A DNA stretch of 55,082 nucleotides, from assembly GCA_042095835.1 (NCBI GenBank), contig JBELML010000025.1, positions 1-55,082 of the forward strand, written 5' to 3'. Positions 7,985-16,550 of this stretch are shown here, piece after piece. The number at the start of each line of letters is the position of its first letter. Positions within the stretch are counted from its first letter, which is position 1. The DNA is from DATFKA01 sp042095835 (GTDB taxonomy: Bacteria; Bacteroidota; Bacteroidia; Chitinophagales; Saprospiraceae). The translations under genes and the position numbers were made by a program. The notes under the pieces are model-generated. The model searched no databases. It saw nothing but the letters and a program-made list of their open reading frames with translations, and was not told where the DNA came from.

Positions 7985-9562
7985 ATGATTACATCCAACC
8001 AAATAGGTTATACGACCTCTGCCGAAGGGCAAAGTACGATCCATGCTGTGGATCCAAGCACACAGACTCCCTTACCAGGAGCCTTTCATGTAGCAACGGA
8101 GGCAGAAACCAACCGAGCTGTCGAAAAAGCTTACCAAGCCTGGAAAAGTTATCGACAAGAAAGCCCTGCAAATAGAGGGAAGTTTCTTAGGCAGATTGCG
8201 GAGGAAATTGAGTCTTTAGGAGATACCCTTGTGCAGCGCGTGATGGCAGAAAGCGGATTGCCAGAGGGAAGAGTCAAAGGAGAAAGGGGCCGTACCTGTA
8301 ATCAACTGCGTTTGTTTGCAACGATCGCTGAAGAGGGGAGTTGGGTAGAAGCAATCATCGATCCCGCCCTACCTGATCGTCAACCAATGCCTAGAGTTGA
8401 TATCCGGAAAATGCTGCAAGCACTTGGCCCCGTCGTTGTTTTTACAGCTAGTAATTTTCCCTTGGCATTTTCTACTGCCGGAGGAGATACCGCTTCTGCG
8501 CTGGCCTCCGGATGCCCGGTTATTGTGAAAGCGCATCCTTCTCACTTGGGAACTAATGCACTGATCAGTGAAGCTATTAATAAAGCAGCTCAAAAAACGG
8601 GGATGCCAGATGGGGTATTCTCTAGCCTGCAAGATGGGACCTATTCCGTAGGTACTCAACTCGTACAACATCCTCTAGTAAAAGCGGTCGCTTTTACCGG
8701 ATCTATGCGTGGAGGTATGGCCTTGCATCAAGCAGCAATGGATAGAGAAGAGCCCATACCTGTTTTTGCAGAAATGGGCAGTACGAATCCTGTCTTCATT
8801 ATGCCCAATAAAGTTGAGCAAGATATCGAAGGACTAGCTACACAGCTTGCTGGTTCAGTGAATCTCGGAGCTGGGCAATTTTGTACCAACCCGGGATTGC
8901 TATTTATGATCGAAGATGATCATACAGCGGCCTTTACCAATGCACTGGAGCAAGCATTTCAGGGATTGGTGCCCGCAACTATGCTTAATGAAGGCATTTA
9001 TAATGGTTTTGAAAAGCAAAAGCAAAGTGTACTCGGTCAGGAAAAGGTATCTCTGCTATTTGCCAAAGATCAGGAAGCAGAATCCTGGAAAGGTTTTCCA
9101 GCAGTAGCTACTATTTCGGGACAAGATTTTCTGGCTAACCCAAAAGTGCACGAAGAAGTATTTGGGCCATTCACACTACTGGTTCAAGCTAAGAGTGCTA
9201 CCGAATTGCAGGACATTGCCCAAAAATTACATGGTCAGCTAACGGCTACCATTATGGGCATCGAGGATCAGTTAAGTGATTGGTCAGACTTAGCAATGAT
9301 TTTGGAGGAAAAAGTAGGTCGTCTCATTTATAATGGTGTGCCTACCGGCGTAGAAGTAGGCTATGCCATGCAGCACGGCGGACCATTTCCCGCAACTACG
9401 GATAGTCGATTTACCAGTGTAGGAGCTGATGCGATCAAGCGCTTTGCGCGCCCAATTGCCTATCAGAATTGCCCTGAAACACTATTGCCGGATGCTTTGA
9501 AAATGGATAACCCTCTAGGAATTAATAGAACAATTAATGGAAAGCTAGAAGTCAACTCTTGA
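7985..9562 (+). CDS. 2-oxoglutarate semialdehyde (2,5-dioxovalerate) dehydrogenase
   Basis: This 525-residue member of the NADP-dependent aldehyde dehydrogenase superfamily would oxidise 2-oxoglutarate semialdehyde to 2-oxoglutarate. Catalytic residues are in place: Asn157 in ASNFPLAF, Glu263 in AEMGSTNP and the nucleophile Cys300 in GAGQFCTNPG. The C-terminal segment with YNGVPTGVEV and MQHGGPFPATT is characteristic of the KGSADH type rather than of general ALDHs. It starts 40 bp after the deaminase gene and ends 6 bp before the epimerase gene, consistent with one transcript. Confidence 0.88.
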   Translation: MITSNQIGYTTSAEGQSTIHAVDPSTQTPLPGAFHVATEAETNRAVEKAYQAWKSYRQESPANRGKFLRQIAEEIESLGDTLVQRVMAESGLPEGRVKGERGRTCNQLRLFATIAEEGSWVEAIIDPALPDRQPMPRVDIRKMLQALGPVVVFTASNFPLAFSTAGGDTASALASGCPVIVKAHPSHLGTNALISEAINKAAQKTGMPDGVFSSLQDGTYSVGTQLVQHPLVKAVAFTGSMRGGMALHQAAMDREEPIPVFAEMGSTNPVFIMPNKVEQDIEGLATQLAGSVNLGAGQFCTNPGLLFMIEDDHTAAFTNALEQAFQGLVPATMLNEGIYNGFEKQKQSVLGQEKVSLLFAKDQEAESWKGFPAVATISGQDFLANPKVHEEVFGPFTLLVQAKSATELQDIAQKLHGQLTATIMGIEDQLSDWSDLAMILEEKVGRLIYNGVPTGVEVGYAMQHGGPFPATTDSRFTSVGADAIKRFARPIAYQNCPETLLPDALKMDNPLGINRTINGKLEVNS

Positions 9563-9568
9563 TTAGTT

Positions 9569-10570
9569 ATGCGGAAAACTTTTTTTTGTATTGATGCTCA
9601 CACTTGTGGTAATCCTGTGCGCTTGGTAGCGGGTGGCGCCCCTGTCCTAAATGGAGATTCCATGATGCAACGTCGACTCCACTTTCTCGAATCTTTTGAT
9701 TGGATTAGAAAGGGGTTAATGTTTGAGCCACGTGGCCACGATATGATGTCTGGAAGCATTCTGTATCCGCCTACTGATCCACAAAACGATATCGGCGTAC
9801 TCTTCATCGAAACCAGTGGTTGCCTACCAATGTGCGGCCACGGTACCATCGGTACTGTAACGATTGCTCTGGAAGAGGGACTGGTACAGCCTAAAGTTCC
9901 TGGTCAGCTTAGATTAGAAACACCGGCTGGATTAGTCAAAGTGGAATATGAACAGGTAGGCAAAAAAGTGAAATGGGTTAGGCTCACCAATATCCCATCT
10001 TTCCTCTATAAAGCAGGCTTAGAGGTAGAATGCCCAGACTTAGGTACCATTAAAGTGGATGTTGCTTATGGTGGGAATTTCTACGCTATTGTTGACCCAC
10101 AGACCAATTTTTCGGGTATCGAAAACTATACAGCTGCTGACCTCATACGTTGGAGTCCAGTGATTAGAAAAAGGTTGAATGCAGCTTATACCTTTCAGCA
10201 TCCAACGGAGGATCATATCAAAGGGCTCAGTCATTTATTGTGGACGGGAGCAACCATTGATCCAAAAGCGCAGGGGCGCAATGCGGTTTTCTATGGTGAT
10301 AAAGCCATTGATCGATCGCCTTGTGGCACAGGTACTTCGGCCAGGATGGCGCAGTGGGCAGCGCAAGGGAAACTACAAAAAGGAGATCAATTTATTCACG
10401 AGAGTTATATCGGAAGCCAATTTATCGGTAGGGTAGAGGAGAAGGTCCAGTGTGGCCCATTTGAGGCGATTATTCCCTCTATTCAGGGTTGGGCAAAAAT
10501 CACAGGATACAATCAAATCATCATCGATGATGAGGACGATCCCTACGCGTATGGGTTTCAGGTTATATAG
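9569..10570 (+). CDS. 4-hydroxyproline 2-epimerase
   Basis: A cofactor-independent epimerase of the proline racemase family (333 residues) that converts trans-4-hydroxy-L-proline to cis-4-hydroxy-D-proline. Both catalytic cysteines are present: Cys89 in PMCGHGTIG and Cys252 in SPCGTGTSA. The pair of cysteines separates true epimerases and racemases from the related dehydratases, which have Thr at the second site. The opening FFCIDAHTCGNPVRLV is typical of hydroxyproline epimerases. The spacing of 6 bp to the previous gene supports co-translation. Confidence 0.9.
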   Translation: MRKTFFCIDAHTCGNPVRLVAGGAPVLNGDSMMQRRLHFLESFDWIRKGLMFEPRGHDMMSGSILYPPTDPQNDIGVLFIETSGCLPMCGHGTIGTVTIALEEGLVQPKVPGQLRLETPAGLVKVEYEQVGKKVKWVRLTNIPSFLYKAGLEVECPDLGTIKVDVAYGGNFYAIVDPQTNFSGIENYTAADLIRWSPVIRKRLNAAYTFQHPTEDHIKGLSHLLWTGATIDPKAQGRNAVFYGDKAIDRSPCGTGTSARMAQWAAQGKLQKGDQFIHESYIGSQFIGRVEEKVQCGPFEAIIPSIQGWAKITGYNQIIIDDEDDPYAYGFQVI

Positions 10571-10735
10571 TGATGTGGCGATATAGTGACATTATGACGT
10601 AATGATGTGTTGAAATTGGGAGATAAATCAACAAATCATGACATCACAATATCACGATATCAACAAATTACAAAATCACCTCATCAACAAATTACAATAT
10701 CAACAAATCTCCATGTCACCACATCACCACATCAC
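10570..10735. repeat. Degenerate GTGATG/CATCAC polar repeat with inverted arms
   Basis: The left half is rich in TGATG-type words and the right half in CATCA-type words, so the block reads as an imperfect inverted repeat. GTGATGTGGCG (10570-10580) pairs at 10 of 11 bases with CACCACATCAC (10725-10735). The words ATATCAACAAAT and ATCAACAAATTAC recur inside. The right arm runs into the start of the following gene. A similar block is at 16551-16718. Confidence 0.55.
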
Positions 10736-11969
10736 AATAATCGGCGGCGGAATAATCGGCTTAAGTAGCGCTTGGTATCTGAATGAAGCGGGATACCAGG
10801 TGACAGTAGTAGATCAGTCAGATTTACTAGATGGGACTTCGCATGGTAATGCTGGTATGATTGTGCCTAGCCACTTTGTACCATTAGCTGCGCCTGGCGT
10901 GATTCAACAAGGGCTCAAATGGATGTTGGACAGCAAAAGTCCATTTTATATAAAGCCTCGACTGAATGTAGACTTGATGCAATGGGTTTGGAGGTTTTAT
11001 AGATCATGTACACCAGAGAAGGTGCAAAAAGCCATGCCTATCTTGCAAGCCTACAATGAATGGAGTAAAGAATTGTACCAAGCTTTTGCAAAGGAACCCA
11101 ACTTTGATTTTTGCTTTGAAAAAAAGGGTTTATTGATGCTCTATCAATCTTCAAAGGTAGGAGAGGAAGAAATAGAGATGGCGGAGCAAGCGCATGCTTT
11201 AGGTTTAAAAGCAGAGATCCTTTCCGCAATGGAAGTCCAGGCTTTAGAAAAAGACATCCCTCTTGATGTTGCCGGAGGAGTCTATTATCCTGGAGACGCG
11301 CATTTATACCCCAATCTTTTTATCGCCCAGTTACAGCAAGTTTTGCTCAAGCGCGGTGTGAATATTTTATCCAATACCAGTATCACCAATTTTAAAAAAG
11401 ATAAGGGCCAGGTGTCACACCTACAGACCCAGGATGGGCGAGTGATACCTGTACAAAAAGTATTAGTTTGCGCTGGAAGTTGGTCTGCTGAGCTATTGAA
11501 GAAGTTGCGTTTGAAGATCCTCTTGCAAGACGGTAAGGGGTATTCTATTACTTTGAAGAAACCAAAAAACAAGCCAGCTTATCCAACCATTCTCACTGAA
11601 GCTAAAGTGGCTATTACACCAATGGGCGAGGATCTGAGGATCGGTGGTACACTAGAGTTAAGCAATTTATCACCTAAGGTAAATCGCAATCGGCTGCAAG
11701 GTATTTTGGAGAGTGTACCTAAGTATTATCCTGGTTTTGAGATGGATCAAGCAGATTTGCAAGAAGTCTGGCATGGGTTTCGCCCTTGTACACCAGATGG
11801 TCTGCCCTATATGGGGCCCCTGCCCACCTATAAAAACCTATACTTGGCAACAGGACACGCTATGATGGGTATGAGCCTGGGACCAGCAACGGGTAAGCTC
11901 ATGGCTGAAATGATCCAGGGAAAGTCGACGCAGCTTGATCTATCTTTGTTTAAGCCAGATCGGTTTTAG
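10713..11969 (+). CDS. FAD-dependent D-hydroxyproline dehydrogenase (DadA family)
   Basis: A 418-residue DAO-family flavoprotein. The FAD-binding Rossmann motif GGGIIGLSSAWYLNEAG begins about residue 11, followed by the acidic VVDQSD. The C-terminal GHAMMGMSLGPATGKLMAE segment closes the FAD site. Given the neighbours, the expected reaction is oxidation of cis-4-hydroxy-D-proline to 1-pyrroline-4-hydroxy-2-carboxylate, passing electrons to the respiratory chain. The frame is open 25 codons further upstream (ATG 10638), but that part is translated repeat DNA. Even from the ATG at 10713 the first residues, MSPHHH, come from the repeat. Confidence 0.85.
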   Translation: MSPHHHITIIGGGIIGLSSAWYLNEAGYQVTVVDQSDLLDGTSHGNAGMIVPSHFVPLAAPGVIQQGLKWMLDSKSPFYIKPRLNVDLMQWVWRFYRSCTPEKVQKAMPILQAYNEWSKELYQAFAKEPNFDFCFEKKGLLMLYQSSKVGEEEIEMAEQAHALGLKAEILSAMEVQALEKDIPLDVAGGVYYPGDAHLYPNLFIAQLQQVLLKRGVNILSNTSITNFKKDKGQVSHLQTQDGRVIPVQKVLVCAGSWSAELLKKLRLKILLQDGKGYSITLKKPKNKPAYPTILTEAKVAITPMGEDLRIGGTLELSNLSPKVNRNRLQGILESVPKYYPGFEMDQADLQEVWHGFRPCTPDGLPYMGPLPTYKNLYLATGHAMMGMSLGPATGKLMAEMIQGKSTQLDLSLFKPDRF

Positions 11970-11975
11970 CAAGAC

Positions 11976-14261
11976 TTAATCCAGGATTTGCAACTTGGCA
12001 AATTTCAGCATGATCCTTTTCTCTGGTGCATCTAAATCCTTGAAATAAATCGTAGCAATACGATTATCTTTGCCGCCATCAATTTTCATCACACGACCTT
12101 CGCCAAACTTGAGGTGCAAGACCTTCATCGCTTCCTCAATCTGATTACTCGGACTAGGTTTAAACTGAGCGGGATCTACCCTAAAACTAGGGGCAGTCTG
12201 CCTAGATTTGAAATTTCCTTTAATACTCGCCATCTGAGGACCACTATCGCTAGAGGATTGAGGTACACGTGAGCGAATGTAGCCGGTATCTTCAATATGA
12301 CTTTTAGGGACTTCTTCTAGAAAGCGGCTTGGGTCATTGTATTGAACCTTACCATATCGATACCGTTGGGTTGAATAAGAAAGGGTCAAAAATTGCTCCG
12401 CACGGGTAATGGCTACATAGAACAAGCGGCGTTCTTCGTCCAAAGCTTCCACAGTGTCCATCGACATGAAGGAGGGGAAAAGTTTTTCTTCCAAACCGAC
12501 AATAAAAACAGATTTAAACTCTAGCCCTTTAGCAGAGTGGACAGACATCAAAGTGACATAATCATCACTGTTTTTTTCGCCCGTATCCTGATCCGTTAAT
12601 AAGGCAATATTCTGTAGGTAGGCGGCTAAAGATCGATCTTGCTCCTCTAGTGCAGGGCCAATATTTGATCCCTCTTCTACAAAGGTAGATATACCATCTA
12701 GCAAGGCATTAAAGTTATCTAATCTACCCATGCCCTCAATACTATTATCTGATCGTAGGCTATCCATTAGTTTGGAACCAATAGCTATACTTTTGGCGAC
12801 CTCGTAGGCATTCTTGGTTTTACTCATCTCAGCGTGGTCTGCAACCATTTTCTTAAAGGCGACCAGCGCATTACGTGCTTTGTTGCTGACATTGACTTTG
12901 AGCATGGCGTCCCAAAGGCTTTCATTGAGTTGTTCGGCGGCGGCCCTTATTTTATTAACCGTACTGGCACCAATGCCTCTTTTGGGGAAGTTGATGGTGC
13001 GCCGGAAGGCTTCCTCATCTTTATGATTCACAATCAATCGAAGATAAGCAATCAGGTCTTTTACCTCTTTTCTTTGATAAAAAGATAGCCCACCAAAGAC
13101 TTTGTAGGGAATATTAAGGCGGCGCAGGTATTCTTCAAATATCCGAGACTGGGCATTGGTCCGATAGAGGATTGCAATTTCTTTATTATAAAGATGGTAT
13201 CGATTTTTTTGTTCTAAGATGATATCACATACTCGCTTGCCTTCTTCTGTATCAGAAAGGGTTTTGAGGACTTTAATTTTATGTCCATCGCCTTTGTCTG
13301 ACCATATTTCTTTTGGAATCTGTCGACTATTAAAAGCAATGACTTCATTGGCGGTTTTGACGATATGTTCGGTAGAGCGATAGTTTTGCTCGAGTTTGAA
13401 AACTTTAATACCATGCTTTTGGTAGTCGTTTTCAAAGTCAAGGATGTTTTGAATCGTCGCGCCACGGAAAGCATAGATACTCTGAGCATCGTCACCGACT
13501 ACACAGATATTTCTTGGACTGCCCTCGTACTGGACCAGTTTTCTGATAATTGCATATTGCAGGTGATTGGTATCCTGAAACTCATCAACCAATAAATATT
13601 TGAACCTATTACGGTATTTATCTAAGACATTGTCAGGGTTTTTCTGAAATAACTCAAACAATCGATACAAGAGGTCATCAAAATCCATGGCCCCTGCTTG
13701 TTTGCAGCGTGCCGTATATTTGGCATAGATCGCGTGGGTAAAAGGCCGCTTGGCCAAGCGATCTTGTTGCATCAAATCTGTATTGTCTTTATAAAGTTTG
13801 GGTGTGATTAAGCTACTTTTTGCGGAGGATATTCTGGCCCGAATGGCATTAGGAGAATAGGTTTGGGTATCCAGATTCATCTCCTTGATGATATTGGTAA
13901 TTAGGCTTTTAGAGTCATCAGAGTCATAAATGGTGAAATTTGAAGGGTAGCCAATCTTATCCGCTTCAACGCGTAATATCCGAGCAAAGATAGAGTGGAA
14001 AGTACCCGCCCACACTTTATTGGCCCTTGGCCCGACAACTTTTTCTATCCGCTCTTTCATCTCTCTTGCGGCCTTATTGGTAAAGGTCAAGGTGAGAATC
14101 TCCCAGGGCGGAACACCCGTTTGTATTAAATGAGCGATTCGATAAGTGAGTACTCTAGTTTTACCAGAGCCGGGACCTGCCACTACGAGTACGGGGCCAT
14201 TAATATGAGTGACGGCTTGTTGCTGTATATTATTGAGTTGCTGAAGGTAGTTTTGACTCAT
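11976..14261 (-). CDS. uvrD: UvrD/PcrA-type superfamily I DNA helicase
   Basis: This 761-residue 3'-5' helicase is used in repair and replication restart. The SF1A motifs appear in order: AGPGSGKTRVL (Walker A, about 29-39), TFTNKAAREMKER, LLVDEFQDTNHLQY (Walker B), VVGDDAQSIYAFRGA, LEQNYRS, SVHSAKGLEFKSVFIVG and RRLFYVAITRAE. The C-terminal tail (about 690-761) carries VLHLKFGEGRVMKIDG and ends LKFAKLQIL, the Tudor-like RNA-polymerase-binding region seen in PcrA. It converges with the D-hydroxyproline dehydrogenase gene, with 6 bp between the stops. Confidence 0.94.
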   Translation of the reverse strand: MSQNYLQQLNNIQQQAVTHINGPVLVVAGPGSGKTRVLTYRIAHLIQTGVPPWEILTLTFTNKAAREMKERIEKVVGPRANKVWAGTFHSIFARILRVEADKIGYPSNFTIYDSDDSKSLITNIIKEMNLDTQTYSPNAIRARISSAKSSLITPKLYKDNTDLMQQDRLAKRPFTHAIYAKYTARCKQAGAMDFDDLLYRLFELFQKNPDNVLDKYRNRFKYLLVDEFQDTNHLQYAIIRKLVQYEGSPRNICVVGDDAQSIYAFRGATIQNILDFENDYQKHGIKVFKLEQNYRSTEHIVKTANEVIAFNSRQIPKEIWSDKGDGHKIKVLKTLSDTEEGKRVCDIILEQKNRYHLYNKEIAILYRTNAQSRIFEEYLRRLNIPYKVFGGLSFYQRKEVKDLIAYLRLIVNHKDEEAFRRTINFPKRGIGASTVNKIRAAAEQLNESLWDAMLKVNVSNKARNALVAFKKMVADHAEMSKTKNAYEVAKSIAIGSKLMDSLRSDNSIEGMGRLDNFNALLDGISTFVEEGSNIGPALEEQDRSLAAYLQNIALLTDQDTGEKNSDDYVTLMSVHSAKGLEFKSVFIVGLEEKLFPSFMSMDTVEALDEERRLFYVAITRAEQFLTLSYSTQRYRYGKVQYNDPSRFLEEVPKSHIEDTGYIRSRVPQSSSDSGPQMASIKGNFKSRQTAPSFRVDPAQFKPSPSNQIEEAMKVLHLKFGEGRVMKIDGGKDNRIATIYFKDLDAPEKRIMLKFAKLQILD

Positions 14262-14377
14262 GAATCGTATCTAATTTAGAATATCAAAATTACAACTTTT
14301 GCAGCGAAGTCTGGCGAGAAATTGGAAGATAAACCAAGGATAATAATAAGGGACAAGCAGGAAGTAGTGTCATCAAC

Positions 14378-14408
14378 AAAAAAAAGTAGGGCGCTTGTCG
14401 CACCCTAC
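14378..14408 (-). terminator. Rho-independent terminator
   Basis: Minus strand GTAGGGTGC, loop GACAA, GCGCCCTAC forms a 9-bp stem with one G-U pair (14408-14386), directly followed by eight T (14385-14378). It would end transcription of the broken gene at 14477-15046 before the helicase gene. Confidence 0.75.
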
Positions 14409-14476
14409 CGAATCCTCGTTAAGAAACCCTTCACAAATAATTAATCATCAGATACTCGCAAGGAGTACTATATATT

Positions 14477-15046
14477 TTATGTAAGGAATAGAGCAGATAT
14501 AATGCTACTTATATCATATTCCTTGGCGTTTACTTCGTTATTATTTTTTCCTAATAGTGAGGGATGGGTGGCATCGGTGGAGCAAAGGGAGCTCCCAAAA
14601 AATTCCATTGATCGTCTATTAGTCCCTTCAACCAACAAACACGGAAAGGGAGCTCCGGTGACATCTACCCCACCGGTGCCTGACTTGAATGAGTCGGTCC
14701 AGAGGGTAGGGTATTTGCGACCGGATGTATAGCCTGCCGATTCAACCCAACGTAAGTTGTGATCAAAATAATCATCATTCTGAACAGTTGTTCTACATTC
14801 AAAGTAAATAAGAGAGCCTGAGTAAATAGCAGTTGCCATTATACTAGACGCTACATTTTCATAGTGTTTAACCCCAATAGGAGTTATTCAAGGACTTTTT
14901 ACTGAACTAGGAACCAATGCATCTACAATACACTGATGTTTGCCAATTTTAGACAATGATGATTTTGCAATTGAAAATTCCGAAACGATTGATAAGGTCA
15001 CAAAAACTAGTGCCCATCTCGCTAAAAAGCTGCTTCGATAGTTCAT
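14477..15046 (-). pseudogene. Exported protein of unknown function interrupted by an in-frame TGA
   Basis: From ATG 15046 the frame encodes a signal peptide (about residues 1-27) and continues to codon 52, where TGA (14890-14888) stops it. The same frame then stays open for 136 more codons to a TAA at 14477, through ITPIGVKHYENVASSIM and a Cys- and aromatic-rich domain of unknown type. A perfect terminator lies 70 bp further on. The simplest reading is one gene of about 189 codons broken by a nonsense change or a base error. A downstream ATG (14839) could express a 120-residue remnant without a signal peptide. The opposite strand also has a 76-codon frame, which I do not believe. The rest of 15047-15464 is AT-rich and holds only the next promoter. 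Confidence 0.45.
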
Positions 15047-15327
15047 ATTCGACATCTTTAAGGGCGGACTCCAAAATAGATCACTACAAATAGTGCTATA
15101 TCACTTGAAGCTGGATGTCTATGAATGAACTTTTACAAGAAAGGGTAAGGTACTTGACGTACCTATCTTTTTCACTTAAATCGAATTTCATGGGATAAAA
15201 ACTGTTTTGGGATACTTATTTTAAATCGGTTCGTTTCAATACATAGCAAATATAGAGTTTCTCTATTCGAATCCTATACCAGAGGGGAGGTATTTTTCAC
15301 ATAAAAAAAACAATAATATGTATGAGC

Positions 15328-15360
15328 TTGATTTATTACTCTTTCTTATGCGTAGATTTG
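15328..15360 (+). promoter_or_regulatory. Promoter of the lytic transglycosylase gene
   Basis: TTG (15328-15330), 22 nt, TAGATTTG (15353-15360) matches the Bacteroidota consensus. It implies a leader of about 100 nt before the ATG at 15465. Confidence 0.5.
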
Positions 15361-15442
15361 TATATAAATAATCCGAGAAGAAAGAAAATTGTTTTAATTT
15401 AACCCTAATATAAACTCTGTTTTCAAATTAGATCACAGGAGT

Positions 15443-15463
15443 ATGTCAAAGAAAGAAAAATAA
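15443..15463 (+). CDS. Possible six-residue leader peptide (MSKKEK)
   Basis: A mini-ORF, ATG to TAA, encodes MSKKEK. It is preceded by CAGGAG, a Shine-Dalgarno-like run that is rare in this window, and it stops one base before the ATG of the transglycosylase gene. The main ATG has no ribosome-binding sequence of its own, so coupled translation is plausible. It could equally be chance. Confidence 0.25.
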   Translation: MSKKEK

Positions 15464-15464
15464 T

Positions 15465-16394
15465 ATGATGAAGGTATCCAAACAATTATATCTAGGCTTT
15501 TTAGCAGGACTTTTAGTCCTGGCTGTTTTTTCATTTAAAGGAGGCCAAGATGCTCCTGCAAGCTATCCGGTGGAGCCGAATAAGATACCTGATGATCGCC
15601 TGGCACAAGTAATCCGACCTGTAAGCTTAAAACCTGCTTACGATTTTGCGGGAGAGTCTTTACCACTGGATAACTTCGATGTGCGGGAGCGCCTGATGCG
15701 GGAGTTGACAGTGAATGCCCATTATCACTCTGGTACTTCTGAGAACCTCAAAAAGGCGGTCCGCTTTTTCCCTGTGATTGAATTAATCTTGGAGGAGAAT
15801 GGCTTGCCCACAGATTTAAAATATCTTTCAGTAGCTGAAAGTAACTTGTCCAACGCGGTTTCTCCAGCGGGAGCAAAAGGCTTTTGGCAGTTCATGAAAC
15901 CTTCTGCTCAGCAGTATGGTCTGCAAGTCAATAGCGAGGTGGATGAGCGCTATCATCTTGAAAAAGCTACTAAAGCTGCCTGTCAATATTTTAAGTACCT
16001 CCACAAACGCTATGGCAACTGGACCAATGCCGCCGCTGCGTATAATGTCGGCCCCACCCGCTTCAGCCGAGAGAAAGGACTTCAGCGGATGGATAGCTAT
16101 TACGATATGAACCTCAACGTGGAGACAGGTCGATACCTCTTCCGTGTGGTAGCTATCAAGGAAGTCATGAAAAACCCAGAAGAATTCGGCTTTTATTTTG
16201 ATCAGGAAGATGGTTATCCTCCACTACAAGATTTTAAAATTGTAAAAGTGAGTAAGGGTATACCTAATCTAGGAGATTTTGCCAAAGAGCAAGGGACCAC
16301 TTACCGAATGCTGAAGATTTATAATCCCTGGCTGATCTCTCATAAACTGACTAATTCTAGTAAAAAGACCTATGAGATCAAGATTCCTGTTTGA
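15465..16394 (+). CDS. Lytic transglycosylase (SLT domain, LysM-like tail)
   Basis: A 309-residue exported enzyme that cleaves peptidoglycan glycan strands to 1,6-anhydro products. The N-terminus (about 8-25) is a signal peptide or anchor. The SLT domain (about 95-215) has the catalytic Glu in VAESNLS, followed by the expected SPAGAKGFWQFM and the later AAAAYNVGPTRF segment. The last 50 residues resemble a LysM module (VSKGIPNLGDFAKEQGTT, then MLKIYNPW). The overall layout is MltD-like but shorter. The stop codon lies 2 bp before a 100-N gap, but sequence beyond the gap repeats the same end, so the gene is complete. Confidence 0.88.
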   Translation: MMKVSKQLYLGFLAGLLVLAVFSFKGGQDAPASYPVEPNKIPDDRLAQVIRPVSLKPAYDFAGESLPLDNFDVRERLMRELTVNAHYHSGTSENLKKAVRFFPVIELILEENGLPTDLKYLSVAESNLSNAVSPAGAKGFWQFMKPSAQQYGLQVNSEVDERYHLEKATKAACQYFKYLHKRYGNWTNAAAAYNVGPTRFSREKGLQRMDSYYDMNLNVETGRYLFRVVAIKEVMKNPEEFGFYFDQEDGYPPLQDFKIVKVSKGIPNLGDFAKEQGTTYRMLKIYNPWLISHKLTNSSKKTYEIKIPV

Positions 16395-16550
16395 TNNNNN
16401 NNNNNNNNNNNNNNNNNNNNNNNNNNNNNNNNNNNNNNNNNNNNNNNNNNNNNNNNNNNNNNNNNNNNNNNNNNNNNNNNNNNNNNNNNNNNNNNCATAA
16501 ACTGACTAATTCTAGTAAAAAGACCTATGAGATCAAGATTCCTGTTTGAT
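16341..16550. other. 100-N assembly gap flanked by an exact 55-bp duplication
   Basis: Bases 16341-16395 and 16496-16550 are identical over 55 bp, on either side of exactly 100 N (16396-16495). The duplicated part is the 3' end of the transglycosylase gene. This is what results when two contigs sharing a k-mer-sized overlap are scaffolded without merging. The true sequence is probably continuous and 155 bp shorter here. The second copy should not be read as a biological repeat. Confidence 0.85.

Noticed and set aside
10638..10712. N-terminal extension of the D-hydroxyproline dehydrogenase
   Set aside because: The 25 codons are repeat DNA rich in Asn, Gln and Ile words and precede a complete FAD-binding fold.
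14502..14732. Plus-strand 76-codon frame opposite the broken exported gene
   Set aside because: The minus strand has a signal peptide, a longer frame and a terminator; the plus frame has no promoter or family signature.
14888..14890. TGA as selenocysteine or programmed read-through
   Set aside because: No selenocysteine-insertion-like hairpin stands out and the protein belongs to no known selenoprotein family; a nonsense change or base error is simpler.
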